In this document: positions 1 to 10,390 of the stretch, one piece after another | Position numbering within the stretch: the first letter of the stretch is position 1 | Layout: the number at the start of each line of letters is the position of its first letter | DNA from: Sphingomonas sp. KRR8 | Lineage (GTDB): Bacteria > Pseudomonadota > Alphaproteobacteria > Sphingomonadales > Sphingomonadaceae | Direction: 5' to 3' | Assembly (NCBI RefSeq): GCF_023559245.1 | Contig: NZ_CP097462.1 | Coordinates: forward strand, 930,001-994,000 | Length of the DNA stretch: 64,000 bases | Translations under genes and position numbers: made by a program | The notes under the pieces: generated by a model | Told to the model about the DNA's origin: nothing | The model's database searches: none | The model's input: the letters and a program-made list of their open reading frames with translations, nothing else

Positions 1-746
1 TGATGCTGCTCGCCCCCGACGAGAGACTGGCGGCCATTCATGACGAACTGGCCCCTGCCCTGAAGCGCGGCGCCGCGCTGGGGTTCAGCCACGGGCTCGC
101 GATCCATTTCGGGCTGATTCGCCCTCGCGCCGATCTGGACGTGGTTATGGTTGCCCCCAAGGGGCCCGGAACGGCGCTGCGCAGCCTGTACGAGGAAGGG
201 CGCGGGATGGTCGCGTTGGCGGCGGTGGCGCAGGACGCGACTGGCCGGGCATGGCCGCTGGCGCTGGCCTACGCCCAGGCGCTCGGCTGCGGCCGCGCGG
301 GCGTGATCCGGTCCAGCTTCGAGGAGGAATGCGTCGCCGACCTGTTCAACGAAGGGGCGGTCGTCTGGGGCGCGGTGCCGCAAATCCTCGAGGCTGGGTT
401 CGACACCTTGGTCGCCGCCGGGGTGCAGCCGGAGGTCGCCTACCTTGAATGCGTAAGCGAGCTGAAGCTGCTTGCCGGGTTGATCGAAGCCCGCGGGATC
501 GCCGGGACGGCGGAGGCCATCAGCAATACGGCCGAGTTCGGGGCACTGATCGGCGGGCCGAAGGTCATCGACGCGTCGGTCAGGGCGCGGATGAACGAGG
601 TGCTCGAAGAGGTGCAGTCAGGGGCGTTCGCCGCTGCGCTGGGGGAAGAGGCGGACGGCGACTACCCACGCTTGCGCGCGGCACGGAAGGCAGCGCGCGA
701 GACGGCGCTGGAGGCAGCACGACTACGTCTGCGCGGCGAGAACTAG
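1..746 (+). CDS. ilvC: Ketol-acid reductoisomerase, 3' part (partial)
   Basis: C-terminal part of the NADP-dependent enzyme that isomerises and reduces 2-acetolactate in valine/isoleucine synthesis; the N-terminal Rossmann domain lies left of the window. Visible are the SHG-AIHFG segment that closes the Rossmann part, APKGPG, and the knotted all-helical domain with the metal-binding residues in VADLFNE and the ECVSELK helix. The reading frame is open to the first base, so the ATG at base 3 is internal, not the start. It ends at 746 and overlaps by four bases the stop of the small convergent gene. Family identity is clear; nothing odd is seen in the visible part. Confidence 0.93.
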   Translation, partial: MLLAPDERLAAIHDELAPALKRGAALGFSHGLAIHFGLIRPRADLDVVMVAPKGPGTALRSLYEEGRGMVALAAVAQDATGRAWPLALAYAQALGCGRAGVIRSSFEEECVADLFNEGAVVWGAVPQILEAGFDTLVAAGVQPEVAYLECVSELKLLAGLIEARGIAGTAEAISNTAEFGALIGGPKVIDASVRARMNEVLEEVQSGAFAAALGEEADGDYPRLRAARKAARETALEAARLRLRGEN

Positions 747-916
747 CCGACGACGTCGGGTAGCGGTTGCCGGTCACCGACGCTGGCGCGCTCGAGATAA
801 ACACGCTGAAGCTTGCGGTGTGCCTCACGTGCGACCGGGTCGCCGGTCGAAGCGGCGCGCTCTTCCTCCTCAGCGGCACGCCGGGCGAAATAGATGCGGC
901 TGGCTTCCTCGATCAT
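743..916 (-). CDS. Small conserved hypothetical protein (57 aa)
   Basis: Short charged protein beginning MIEEASRIYFARRAAEEEERA and predicted to be almost wholly helical, with no signal peptide or membrane segment. The frame is open further upstream to 1015, but that part looks like shadow coding and overlaps the BLUF gene, so the ATG at 916 is preferred. It converges on ilvC with a four-base overlap. I recall similar short proteins in sphingomonads but know no function. Confidence 0.6.
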   Translation of the reverse strand: MIEEASRIYFARRAAEEEERAASTGDPVAREAHRKLQRVYLERASVGDRQPLPDVVG

Positions 917-986
917 GGCGCGGCTCCCAGTTCGGTTCCGAGCCCTCGGGACTAGCACATCGCGCCCCGAAAGCGAAGGCTCGGGC

Positions 987-1397
987 TCACGCCGCGCTGG
1001 CGTGGCGCTCGGCAAATCCGCGGAATTCCGGCCGCAGAACGGGGTCCGTCACGCCTTCGACCAGCCGATCGATGTGCGCTGCAAGGCCTGAGCCGTCATG
1101 GTCGTAACCCATCTGCCAGTCGGGAAAACTGCGCTCCTCAATGGTTCGGCGGGACAGCTGAACAAGCGCGAAGTGGCGCTGGTCCGCTTCGATACGATCG
1201 TAGGCAGCAGTCAGCTGGGCGGTCGGGCCTTCGAGCACTTGCAGGAAGCGCCTGCCGCCAACCGCGAGCAGACCGGTCAGACCATCGCGCTGATTGTTGC
1301 GCCTCGATACGTCGAGGATCGCGTCAATCTCGCTTTGCGGCACCGAGGACGGCGATCGCGAGGTGCTGATGTAGATAAGCTGTTCCAACTGGCCCAC
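987..1397 (-). CDS. BLUF-domain blue-light sensor
   Basis: A 136-aa protein that is essentially one BLUF domain, which binds FAD and senses blue light by a hydrogen-bond switch. The flavin-switch Tyr lies in LIYIS (residue 9), the conserved Asn pair in RRNNQRDGLTGLL (about 34-35), the key Gln in FLQVLEG (about 53) and a Trp in FPDWQMGY (about 93). There is no fused output domain, so it should act through a partner protein or by oligomerisation. The start codon is a GTG at 1397. No output gene is recognisable next to it. A rhodopsin is encoded 46 kb away. Confidence 0.88.
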   Translation of the reverse strand: MGQLEQLIYISTSRSPSSVPQSEIDAILDVSRRNNQRDGLTGLLAVGGRRFLQVLEGPTAQLTAAYDRIEADQRHFALVQLSRRTIEERSFPDWQMGYDHDGSGLAAHIDRLVEGVTDPVLRPEFRGFAERHASAA

Positions 1398-1464
1398 TCC
1401 ATTCCGGTTACCAGCCCCCCGTAGATGCGATTACCGAAGGGTGTTTAACGAAAAGTTGCTCGCT

Positions 1465-3249
1465 TCACCGCCGTCCGAATAATTTCTCGATATCGCCGTG
1501 GGCAAGCTTCACCCAGGTTGGCCGGCCGTGGTTGCATTGGCCGCTGTGGGGAGTGACCTCCATTTCGCGGAGGAGCGCATTCATTTCCGCGACGGAAAGT
1601 ATCCGGCCGGCGCGAACGCTGTGGTGGCAGGCGAAGGTGGCCGCGACGAGGTCAAGCCGTTCCTTGAGCGCCTGAGGGCCGCCCAGCTCTGCGATTTCGG
1701 CCGCAAGGTCGCCAAGCAGACGCTTCAGGTCCGGCTGGCCAAGCGGCGCCGGCGTGGCGCGGACGAGGATGGCGTTGGTGCCGAACCGTTCGATCTCGAG
1801 GCCAAAGCCGGCAAGTTCACTGGCAGCGTCCTCGAGCCGGTCGCAATCGGGTTCGTCCAGTTCGACCACTTCGGGCAGAAGCAACGCTTGCCGCGCGACC
1901 CCGCCGTTGCTGGCCCCCCGCTTCAGACGTTCGAGCACGAGCCGTTCATGCGCGGCGTGCTGGTCGACGAGGACGAGGCCGTCCTCCGCTTCGGCGACGA
2001 TGTAGGTGGCCGCGACCTGGCCGCGGGCGACGCCAAGTGGATGGCTCGGCACAGGCGCGCTTGCGGGCTCGGCCCTGGCGGCCGGAGCGGCGGTGAAGAG
2101 GCTCTGGGTTTCGCGGACGTGGGTGACTGACAGCGCGTCCGGCCATCCGTAGTCCGGTTGGCTCGGCTGATCCAGGCGCTCTGCGTGCTCACGCTCGCTA
2201 CGCTCCGGCTGATCGAACTCGGTCGTCCAGTTGACCTCGGCGGCGGCCTGCATCCGGGCGGCGCTGCGATGGCCAGCCTCGTCGAGGGCGTGACGAAGGC
2301 CGCCGACGATGAGGCCGCGCACCGCCTGGGGGTCACGGAAGCGGACTTCGGTCTTGGCGGGGTGAACGTTGACGTCCACTTCCTCGAGCGGGAGCACCAG
2401 GAAGAGCGCGGCGATCGGATGGCGGTCGCGAGCAAGGACGTCGCTGTAGGCGGCCCTGAGGGCGCCGACCAGCAGACGGTCCTTCACCGGACGACCGTTG
2501 ACGAACAGATACTGGTGATCGGCGGCGCCCCGATTGAAGGTCGGAAGCGAAACCACGCCACCCAGCGACAACGGTCCGCGCTGGAGGTCTATCGGCAGGC
2601 CGGCGCGCTCCAACTCCGGATCAAGCAGCGCTGCCACGCGCCCGGGCAAGGTGGACGGCTGCACCGAGAGTGTGCGGCGCCCGTCGTGCTCAAGGGTGAA
2701 GCCGACATCCGGTCTGCTCATGGCGAGGCGGCGGACGGTGTCGAGGCAGGCGGCATATTCGGCGCGCGGGGAGCGCAGGAACTTGCGGCGGGCGGGCACG
2801 CGGGCGAATAGTTCGTCGACCCGGACCCGGGTGCCGGGCGGGAGCGCCGCCGGCCCCTCCCCTGCGCGCTCGCCATGATCGATCGTGATTCGCCAGCCAT
2901 CGTGCCCTGGGAGGCGGCTCTCCAGAGTGAAGCGGCTGACGCTGGCGATGGAAGGCAAGGCTTCGCCGCGAAAGCCGAAGCTCGCAACGGCCTCGATCCG
3001 CTCGTCGGGCAGCTTGGAGGTGGCGTGCCGCTCAAGCGCGAGGCTCATTTCGGCTGGATTCATGCCCGATCCGTCGTCCGTCACCTCGACGAGATCGAGC
3101 CCGCCAGCCGACAGGCGAATGTGAACGGTCCGCGCGCCCGCATCGAGTGCGTTCTCGACGAGCTCTTTCAGAGCGCTTGCGGGGCGCTCAACCACCTCGC
3201 CGGCGGCGATTCGATCCACAAGGTGAGAAGGCAGCCTTCTTATTGACAT
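1465..3249 (-). CDS. mutL: DNA mismatch repair protein MutL
   Basis: 594-aa MutL. The N-terminal GHKL ATPase shows the E-NALDAGA, DDGSGM and GFRGEAL motifs (residues about 30-100), followed by the transducer domain and a linker rich in charged residues and Pro. The C-terminal domain carries DQHAAHERLVLE, which fits the DQHA(X)2E(X)4E endonuclease motif, and QCNHGRP near the end. So this is the nicking type of MutL found in bacteria without MutH (established for the family). It is divergent from mreB with about 110 bp between the starts. Length is normal. Confidence 0.97.
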   Translation of the reverse strand: MSIRRLPSHLVDRIAAGEVVERPASALKELVENALDAGARTVHIRLSAGGLDLVEVTDDGSGMNPAEMSLALERHATSKLPDERIEAVASFGFRGEALPSIASVSRFTLESRLPGHDGWRITIDHGERAGEGPAALPPGTRVRVDELFARVPARRKFLRSPRAEYAACLDTVRRLAMSRPDVGFTLEHDGRRTLSVQPSTLPGRVAALLDPELERAGLPIDLQRGPLSLGGVVSLPTFNRGAADHQYLFVNGRPVKDRLLVGALRAAYSDVLARDRHPIAALFLVLPLEEVDVNVHPAKTEVRFRDPQAVRGLIVGGLRHALDEAGHRSAARMQAAAEVNWTTEFDQPERSEREHAERLDQPSQPDYGWPDALSVTHVRETQSLFTAAPAARAEPASAPVPSHPLGVARGQVAATYIVAEAEDGLVLVDQHAAHERLVLERLKRGASNGGVARQALLLPEVVELDEPDCDRLEDAASELAGFGLEIERFGTNAILVRATPAPLGQPDLKRLLGDLAAEIAELGGPQALKERLDLVAATFACHHSVRAGRILSVAEMNALLREMEVTPHSGQCNHGRPTWVKLAHGDIEKLFGRR

Positions 3250-3276
3250 GGGTGGGGGTCTAGCCCAATCGGTTAA

Positions 3277-4404
<1,128 letters not shown>

Positions 4405-4418
4405 GAGGGGCTTGACGC

Positions 4419-5312
4419 GTGGCGCCGCCGAGGGGTGCGCGCCCGGGCTGGTCGCGGCGGGCGCAATATGGCCTGTTCTTCAGCTTCCTGGCGCTGGTTG
4501 CCGGGGCGCTGATCGGGCTCGCCCTGCTGGGGCTCTCCATCTTCGCACCGCGGGCCTACTCCGGCGTGCGAGGCGTGGCACTCGACGTGACCGCGCCGGT
4601 CAGCAATTCACTGCGCGCGGTCACGAGTACGGTCGGCGGGCTGTTCAGCGGCGCCGAGAACTACTGGGACGCCGCCCGGCAGAACGGCGGCCTCAAGGCC
4701 GAGCAGGCGGCACTCAGGCGGCAGATCATCCAAGCCCGGGCGATCCTCAACGAAAATACGCAGCTGAAGGCCGCGCTGCAGCTGCGGGAGCGGACCCCGG
4801 TGGCGGTCGCCAGCGGACGGATTGTCGGCTCCTCCTTCGAAAGCCAGCGGCGCTTCGCAGTGATCTCCGCGGGACGCACCGACGGTGTGCAGGTGGGAAT
4901 GCCGGTACGCGCGGCGGACGGTTTGGTGGGACGGATCATCGAGGCGGGCGGGATGGCAAGCCGGGTGCTGCTGGTCTCGGACCGCGCCAACGTGGTGCCG
5001 GCAAGGCTCCTCCGGACCGGCCAGGCGGTGATCAGCACCGGGCGCGGCAACGGAACAATCGACGTCCGCCCGCTCGAGGTTGGCCGCAATCCGTTCAGGC
5101 GCGGCGACATCGTGGTCACCAGTGGCACGGGCGGTCTTTACCCACCCGGCGTGCCGATCGCGCGAGTGGTGAAGCTCGACGACGATGGTGCGATCGCGGT
5201 GCCCATGGCCGATCCCGCCGATGCCAGCTTCGCGCAGGTCGAGCGGCCGTATGAGGAGGCCGCGCTGGACACGGCCACCGAGACCAACGCGGCCATGAGC
5301 GAGGCGCGCTGA
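4419..5312 (+). CDS. mreC: Rod shape-determining protein MreC
   Basis: 297-aa single-pass inner-membrane protein: a cytoplasmic N-terminus rich in Arg, one membrane helix (about residues 15-45), a coiled coil (about 80-115) and the periplasmic beta domain with the AGRTDGVQVGMPV and DRANVVPARL regions. It scaffolds the elongasome by contacting PBP2. The start is a GTG at 4419 with an AAGAGGGG ribosome site. It overlaps mreD in a TGATG junction, so translation is probably coupled. Confidence 0.94.
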   Translation: MAPPRGARPGWSRRAQYGLFFSFLALVAGALIGLALLGLSIFAPRAYSGVRGVALDVTAPVSNSLRAVTSTVGGLFSGAENYWDAARQNGGLKAEQAALRRQIIQARAILNENTQLKAALQLRERTPVAVASGRIVGSSFESQRRFAVISAGRTDGVQVGMPVRAADGLVGRIIEAGGMASRVLLVSDRANVVPARLLRTGQAVISTGRGNGTIDVRPLEVGRNPFRRGDIVVTSGTGGLYPPGVPIARVVKLDDDGAIAVPMADPADASFAQVERPYEEAALDTATETNAAMSEAR

Positions 5313-5833
5313 TGGTTCGCTCGGCTCTTGCCGGCAAAAGCCAGATCGGGCGCGGTCCCAAGACGATCGCGCCGTTTGTCGCTCCGGCCAGCATCGCCGC
5401 CGCCAGCGCCATCGCGCTGTTGCCGATCGTTGCCCAAGTCGGCTGGGGACCGAGCTTCGGCTATTTGATGCTGATCGCCTGGCGGCTGCTGCGGTCGGAC
5501 GCCTTCCCGGGCTGGTGGGCGGCACCGCTCGGCCTGTGGAACGACCTGGTCGTGGGTGAGCCGATCGGCCTGTCCGTGTTCCTCTGGACACTGTCGATGT
5601 TGCTGCTCGACCTGGCCGACCGCCGCACCATGTGGCGCGATTACTGGATCGAATGGCTGCTGGCCGCTGTGCTCCTGTTCATCAGCGCGGTTCTACGGTG
5701 GAAAGTCGATGCCCTGATGGGCGCTCCCAATGAGTTCCACGTGATCTGGTCGCCGCTGATCATCGCCATCCTCGCATTCCCGGTCGCGGCCTGGGCCGCG
5801 AGCCGCCTTGACCGCTGGAGGCTGGGCCGGTGA
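5312..5833 (+). CDS. mreD: Rod shape-determining protein MreD
   Basis: 173-aa hydrophobic protein with five or so predicted membrane segments, matching the size and position of MreD between mreC and the PBP2 gene. Typical features are the central PGWWAAPLGLWNDLVVGEPIG stretch and the final arginine-rich tail. It starts by overlapping the mreC stop and ends by overlapping the GTG start of mrdA, so the block is likely one transcript with coupled translation. Sequence conservation in MreD is low; the assignment rests largely on context. Confidence 0.9.
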   Translation: MVRSALAGKSQIGRGPKTIAPFVAPASIAAASAIALLPIVAQVGWGPSFGYLMLIAWRLLRSDAFPGWWAAPLGLWNDLVVGEPIGLSVFLWTLSMLLLDLADRRTMWRDYWIEWLLAAVLLFISAVLRWKVDALMGAPNEFHVIWSPLIIAILAFPVAAWAASRLDRWRLGR

Positions 5834-7767
5834 ACGCGCCCATCCGCTTCACCGCGGTCCACCAGAACCTTACCTTCTCCCGGCGGATGGCCGTGGTTGG
5901 CGGAGCGCAGGTGCTGGTTGGCGGCGCACTGGTGGGACGGCTGGGCTGGCTCGCCGTCAAGGAAAACCAGAAGTATAACCTGCTGTCCGAGAGCAACCGG
6001 GTCCAGCTGATCATCGTACCGCCCCGGCGCGGGTGGATCGTCGATCGCCACGGCAAGCCGATTGCCATCAACCGCTCGAACTTCCGGGTCGACCTCATTC
6101 CCGACCAGGTGAAGGACGTTCCTGCCACCGTCGCCGTGCTGACGAACCTGCTCGCGCTGACCCCCGACGAGGTCGATCGGATTAACCGCGACATCAAGGC
6201 CGCCGTGGGATTCCAGCCGGTGCAGGTGGCCGAGAACGTTCCTTATGAGCGCTATGCGGCGGTGACGGTGCGGCTGCCGGAGCTCCCGGGCGTGCAGCCG
6301 ATGCGTGGTTTCTCGCGCTTCTACCCCACCGGTCCGGCCGTGGCGCACCTGGTCGGCTATGTCGGAACGCCCTCTGCCGAGGACTATAAGAAGACCAAGG
6401 ACCCGCTGTTCCTGACGCCCGGGTTCAAGATCGGCAAGCAGGGGCTGGAGAAAACGCTCGAGCCCTACATGCGCGGAAAGCCGGGCGGGCAGCGGATCGA
6501 GGTCACCGCCAGCGGCAAGCTGGTCAAGGAACTGGACCCCAAGCCCGACCAGAGCGGAAGCACGGTGGCACTGACCATCGACGCAGGCCTGCAGGAATAT
6601 GCGGCGCGGCGGATGGGCGACAATTCGGGCGCACTGGTGGCGCTGGATGTCGATACGGGTGACGTGCTGGCGTTCGTCTCCATGCCCGCGTTCGATCCGA
6701 ACAACTTTTCAAGCGGGATCGGGCGGACCGAGTGGCGGATGCTCTCGGAGGACGATCACAAGCCGCTCATCAACAAGGTCAGCCAGGGACTTTATCCCTC
6801 TGGATCGACGATCAAGCCGGCCATGGCGCTCGCCTTCCTGAAACAGGGGATTGATCCCAAGCAAAGGGTATTCTGCCCGGGCGGCCTGCGTATCGGCAAC
6901 CGCTTCTTCAGCTGTGACGCCAAGCATGGCTCGATGGACATGCACTCGGCGATCGAGCGCAGCTGCAACACCTATTTCTGGTCGATGGGGCTTCGGACGG
7001 ACCCCGAGCTCACCACCGAGATGGTGAACTACTTGGGCTATGGGCAGAACTTCCCACAGATGCCGGTCAACCAGCGCTTCGGCACCATGCCGAGCCCCAA
7101 GTGGCTTGAGCAGAAGTACAAGCGCAAGTGGCAGGGCTTCGACAGCGCCAACACCTCGATCGGACAGGGCTATGTGCTGATCAACCCGCTCCAGCTGGCG
7201 GTCATGCCGGGTCGGCTGGGTGGCGGGAAACTGATCCAGCCGCGCTTGCTGATGGGCGCTCCCAAGCCGCCCATTGCGCCGGTCGCCGTCGACCCCCAGC
7301 ATCTCGCTATCGTTCGGGACGCGATGTCGGCGGTGGTGAACGGCAGCGGCACCGCCGTTGCGTCCAAGCTGCAGATCCCCGGCGTGCTGATGGCCGGCAA
7401 GACGGGCACCGCGCAGGTGTACAAGCTTACCCAGCGCAAAGTCGCCAATTCGAACTGGGCCCTTCGCGACCACGCCCTGTTCATCGCCTTCGCCCCGGCC
7501 GACAAGCCGAAATATGCGATCGGCTGCATCATCGAGCATGGCGGCTTCGGCGCGTCCGTGGCGGCACCGATCGTGCGTGACAGCATGACCTACCTGTTCG
7601 ATCAGCAAAAGGCCTGGGCGACCCTTGCGCCGATGGAGCAGGAATGGGGCGGCTCCCTGGCCGAGCGCAATGCCCGCCGCTCCGCCGCGTTCAAGGCGGC
7701 GGCGCAAAGCGCGGCGCAGCTCAAGGCTGCCGCCGCGAAGGCCGATGATGGGCAAGCCGGCGCATGA
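5830..7767 (+). CDS. mrdA: Penicillin-binding protein 2 (elongasome transpeptidase)
   Basis: 645-aa class B PBP. It has a short cytoplasmic part, one membrane anchor (about residues 20-40), the PBP dimerisation domain (about 60-230) and a transpeptidase domain with the SGSTIKP active-site motif (about 325), SCNT (SxN, about 379) and KTGTAQ (about 525). The Ala-rich charged C-terminal tail is a lineage-specific extension. It crosslinks new side-wall peptidoglycan with RodA. The GTG start overlaps the mreD stop, and the end overlaps the ATG of rodA. Confidence 0.96.
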   Translation: MNAPIRFTAVHQNLTFSRRMAVVGGAQVLVGGALVGRLGWLAVKENQKYNLLSESNRVQLIIVPPRRGWIVDRHGKPIAINRSNFRVDLIPDQVKDVPATVAVLTNLLALTPDEVDRINRDIKAAVGFQPVQVAENVPYERYAAVTVRLPELPGVQPMRGFSRFYPTGPAVAHLVGYVGTPSAEDYKKTKDPLFLTPGFKIGKQGLEKTLEPYMRGKPGGQRIEVTASGKLVKELDPKPDQSGSTVALTIDAGLQEYAARRMGDNSGALVALDVDTGDVLAFVSMPAFDPNNFSSGIGRTEWRMLSEDDHKPLINKVSQGLYPSGSTIKPAMALAFLKQGIDPKQRVFCPGGLRIGNRFFSCDAKHGSMDMHSAIERSCNTYFWSMGLRTDPELTTEMVNYLGYGQNFPQMPVNQRFGTMPSPKWLEQKYKRKWQGFDSANTSIGQGYVLINPLQLAVMPGRLGGGKLIQPRLLMGAPKPPIAPVAVDPQHLAIVRDAMSAVVNGSGTAVASKLQIPGVLMAGKTGTAQVYKLTQRKVANSNWALRDHALFIAFAPADKPKYAIGCIIEHGGFGASVAAPIVRDSMTYLFDQQKAWATLAPMEQEWGGSLAERNARRSAAFKAAAQSAAQLKAAAAKADDGQAGA

Positions 7768-8885
7768 TCCTTTCCTCGATCATCCCGCAACCGCTCGCCC
7801 GGCTGCCGTGGAAGCTCCTGTTCCTGATCGTCGCCATCGGTCTGTTCGGGCTGGTAAACCTCTACTCGGCGGCCGGCGGTTCGATCCAGCCGTGGGCGCT
7901 CAAGCAGGGCATGGCCATCGCGCTGTTCCTCGGAATGGCGGTCGCCCTGAGCAACGTGCGGGAGGAGCGGATCAAGCCGCTGGTGATGCCGATCTATGGC
8001 GCGATCGTCATTGCACTGGTGCTGACGGATGCCATGGGCATCGTCGGCAAGGGGGCGCAGCGCTGGCTCGACCTCGGCATTATCCGCCTTCAGCCGTCCG
8101 AGTTCATGAAGCCGACGATCGCCCTTATGCTGGCGCGCTTCTACGAACTTCTGCCGGCCGGCGACATCCGCAGCTTCCGCGCAATCTGGCCGGCCGCCGC
8201 GTTGATCGGCGTGCCGGCACTGCTGATCATCGCTCAGCCCGACCTTGGCACGGGCCTGATGGTGGTGTTCGCGGGTGTCACCGTGATGTTCCTGGCGGGG
8301 CTTCCGCTGCGCTGGTTCCTGATTCCGGGCGCGGCGATCGCGGCAGCGATCATCCCGATCTATGAGTTCCTGCTACACGGTTACCAGAAGAAACGGATCG
8401 ACATCTTCCTCGATCCGGAGAGCGACCCCATGGGCGCCGGCTATCACATCACGCAGAGCAAGATCGCGATCGGTTCGGGCGGAGTGTTCGGCAAGGGCTT
8501 CATGCAGGGTAGCCAGAGCCACCTGCAATATCTTCCCGAGGGCCACACCGACTTCGCCTTTGCCACTCTCACCGAGGAGTGGGGCATGGTCGGCGGCACG
8601 GCGATCATCATCGCCTATCTGTTCGTCCTGAGGTGGGCGATGAAAGTGGCCGCAAACGCCCCTACCCGCTTTGGTCAGCTGAGCTGTGCGGGGCTGACGA
8701 TGGTGCTGTTCTCCTACTTTGCCATCAACCTGCTGATGGTCATGGGCCTTGCACCCGTTGTCGGCATTCCCCTGCCCCTGATCAGCTATGGCGGCTCGGC
8801 CGTGATGACGGTGATGATCTGCATCGGCCTGCTGATGAGCTTCGAACGGCAGCAACGATCCCGGAGCAGTTCGGCATTGAGCTGA
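7764..8885 (+). CDS. rodA: Peptidoglycan glycosyltransferase RodA
   Basis: 373-aa SEDS polymerase with about ten membrane helices. It shows the KGAQRWLDLG and RLQPSEFMKP motifs, AQPDLGTGLMV, the large periplasmic loop, and the final SYGGSA region before the last helix. It polymerises lipid II for side-wall growth as a complex with the PBP2 encoded just upstream (ATGA overlap). Last gene of the mre operon. The 83 bases from its stop to the tRNA gene hold no clear terminator. Confidence 0.96.
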   Translation: MILSSIIPQPLARLPWKLLFLIVAIGLFGLVNLYSAAGGSIQPWALKQGMAIALFLGMAVALSNVREERIKPLVMPIYGAIVIALVLTDAMGIVGKGAQRWLDLGIIRLQPSEFMKPTIALMLARFYELLPAGDIRSFRAIWPAAALIGVPALLIIAQPDLGTGLMVVFAGVTVMFLAGLPLRWFLIPGAAIAAAIIPIYEFLLHGYQKKRIDIFLDPESDPMGAGYHITQSKIAIGSGGVFGKGFMQGSQSHLQYLPEGHTDFAFATLTEEWGMVGGTAIIIAYLFVLRWAMKVAANAPTRFGQLSCAGLTMVLFSYFAINLLMVMGLAPVVGIPLPLISYGGSAVMTVMICIGLLMSFERQQRSRSSSALS

Positions 8886-8968
8886 AAAGCGGTTGCAATG
8901 CCGTCGGGTGCCGGATAAAGGCCCGTCCGCGCCCTGCTGCGGCACCGGCGCATTGCCCTTGCAGGCAT

Positions 8969-9048
<80 letters not shown>

Positions 9049-9114
9049 TTCTAAGTACAACAGACAATTAGAGGCTGGCCTTTGGCGCTGCACCAGTTTC
9101 GCGCGGCGGGCTCT

Positions 9115-9128
9115 AGCGTATTTCTAGC
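9115..9128. repeat. Candidate integrase arm site, left end of element A
   Basis: AGCGTATTTCTAGC occurs here, 66 bases inside the left attachment core, and again at 18152-18165, 119 bases inside the right core next to the integrase start. Its TTTCTAGC end is the complement of GCTAGAAA and resembles GCTAGAAT at 18142 and 18240. Placement beside both cores suggests arm-type integrase binding sites. This is inference from repetition only. Confidence 0.45.
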
Positions 9129-9140
9129 CAACTGGGCTTC

Positions 9141-9719
9141 TTAAGCGTCGCCGCATTCAGAGGCTGCCCGAAGCAACCTCCAAGCACCTCTGTACTTCTC
9201 AAGCCAACCCGCGCCGTGACCTGCAAGGTCAAGATGTGCGTAGCTGGGTAACAGTCGTCGCATTTCCCCGTCCTTGTGCGGTCGCCCGCCTCGACCGGGG
9301 CGAGCTAGCCAAGTGCGATGAGCGAGAGCCAGCGTGTCGGCCACCACGTTGCTCGGGATGACATAGGTGGTCGGGGCATCGTCCGCTTCGTTGCCGAAAT
9401 CCACGAAGCAGTAGAACAGCGATTCGCCTCTTATCTGCTCGTGCTTGGCTTTCATGTGCCAACCACCATCGGAACCGAGATTGCGGCGCGTCTTCACCTG
9501 AAGAGCGCAAGCGCGTTCGCCGACATCGTCGGTGACTACAATGTCAGCCAAGGGAACGCCTACGGGCGCGAGCGCAGCTATAAATCCGCGTCGAAGCAGC
9601 TGCGACATTACGTAGTGCTCACCAGCAGCGCCAAGAAGCGAGGACGGGGACACTTTATCCGGTTCGTCCCTAACCGACCAGACGCAACGTAGGCTGGCGG
9701 CCCTCGACCGGGAGCGCAA
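9141..9719 (-). CDS. Hypothetical protein with PD-(D/E)XK-like nuclease signature
   Basis: 192-aa soluble protein. The motif order Gly-x-x-Gly-Glu (E34) in a helix ending LLRRGF, then Asp-59 in ADIVV, then Gln74-Val-Lys76 in ALQVKTRR is that of small PD-(D/E)XK-fold proteins. The C-terminal half is unrecognised. The longest frame starts at 9719 and overlaps the methyltransferase gene by 50 bases; a GTG at 9653 just after the methyltransferase stop would avoid this and keeps all the motifs. It is the last gene before attL and probably cotranscribed with the methyltransferase, so it may belong to the defence module. Nuclease activity is inferred. Confidence 0.6.
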   Translation of the reverse strand: MRSRSRAASLRCVWSVRDEPDKVSPSSLLGAAGEHYVMSQLLRRGFIAALAPVGVPLADIVVTDDVGERACALQVKTRRNLGSDGGWHMKAKHEQIRGESLFYCFVDFGNEADDAPTTYVIPSNVVADTLALAHRTWLARPGRGGRPHKDGEMRRLLPSYAHLDLAGHGAGWLEKYRGAWRLLRAASECGDA

Positions 9720-10248
9720 TATTGCTCAAATCCACCACCGCGCCGTGCTGCCGAAATACCTGGGCGAACTTGGCTTTGTTCTTGCCCCAATAGATCGCGG
9801 CGCACGCCATCGGGGCGCCCTTCCCGTCGTCGCGCCCTTCGACCAGGAATCGCAAGCGGGTATCGTAGAGGAAGCAAATCGAGGCGGCGGTGGGCCAAAC
9901 ATAGCGCTTCCAGTGGAGTGTATTCGCCGCAATCGGCACCAGCGCGATCACCTCGGACCCAAAATCCTCGTGGGCGTCAGAGCATTTATGCAGCCAATGA
10001 ATGATCCGCGTCCCGCGTTCTTGATCAGAACCGTACGGCGGGTTCACGTAGATCGTTGGGAAGTCCCACTTGTGGTGAAGTCCATCGCTATGAGGGAGCT
10101 TCCACTCGGTCTTGGCGGCAACTTTCGACCATTGGTTAGAGCAAGGATCCAGTTCAATCTCGCCCAGAACCTCCCGAACCGCCTGAACGTACTTGAGAGG
10201 CGTGCACCAGTCTCTGGAATTGCCAATTACTGTGCGGCCAGCGGTCAT
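9670..10248 (-). CDS. Phage-type DNA N-6-adenine methyltransferase
   Basis: About 192 aa. It resembles the phage Dam family (PF05869): GNSRDWCTP near the N-terminus, DPCS at residues 34-37 and the catalytic NPPYG at 69-73, the form of DPPY used for adenine N6 methylation. The frame runs to 10416 but would overlap the divergent gene; the ATG at 10248 has a GGAG ribosome site 8 bases upstream and starts just before the conserved region. It faces away from a protein with a restriction-nuclease-like signature. Such enzymes occur in phages, islands and restriction-modification systems. Target sequence unknown. Confidence 0.85.
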   Translation of the reverse strand: MTAGRTVIGNSRDWCTPLKYVQAVREVLGEIELDPCSNQWSKVAAKTEWKLPHSDGLHHKWDFPTIYVNPPYGSDQERGTRIIHWLHKCSDAHEDFGSEVIALVPIAANTLHWKRYVWPTAASICFLYDTRLRFLVEGRDDGKGAPMACAAIYWGKNKAKFAQVFRQHGAVVDLSNIALPVEGRQPTLRLVG

Positions 10249-10390
10249 ACGATAGAGCTCCACGAGCGGATTAAAGCAGGGTCGGCCGCCATGAAGCGAG
10301 CGCGTTTGAGCCTTGTAATGTGGGCCGCCCGAATGAAGCAACCGGAAGGTTGGCCTTGCACGGCTGTTCGCGAGATGCTCAATCGACCCC

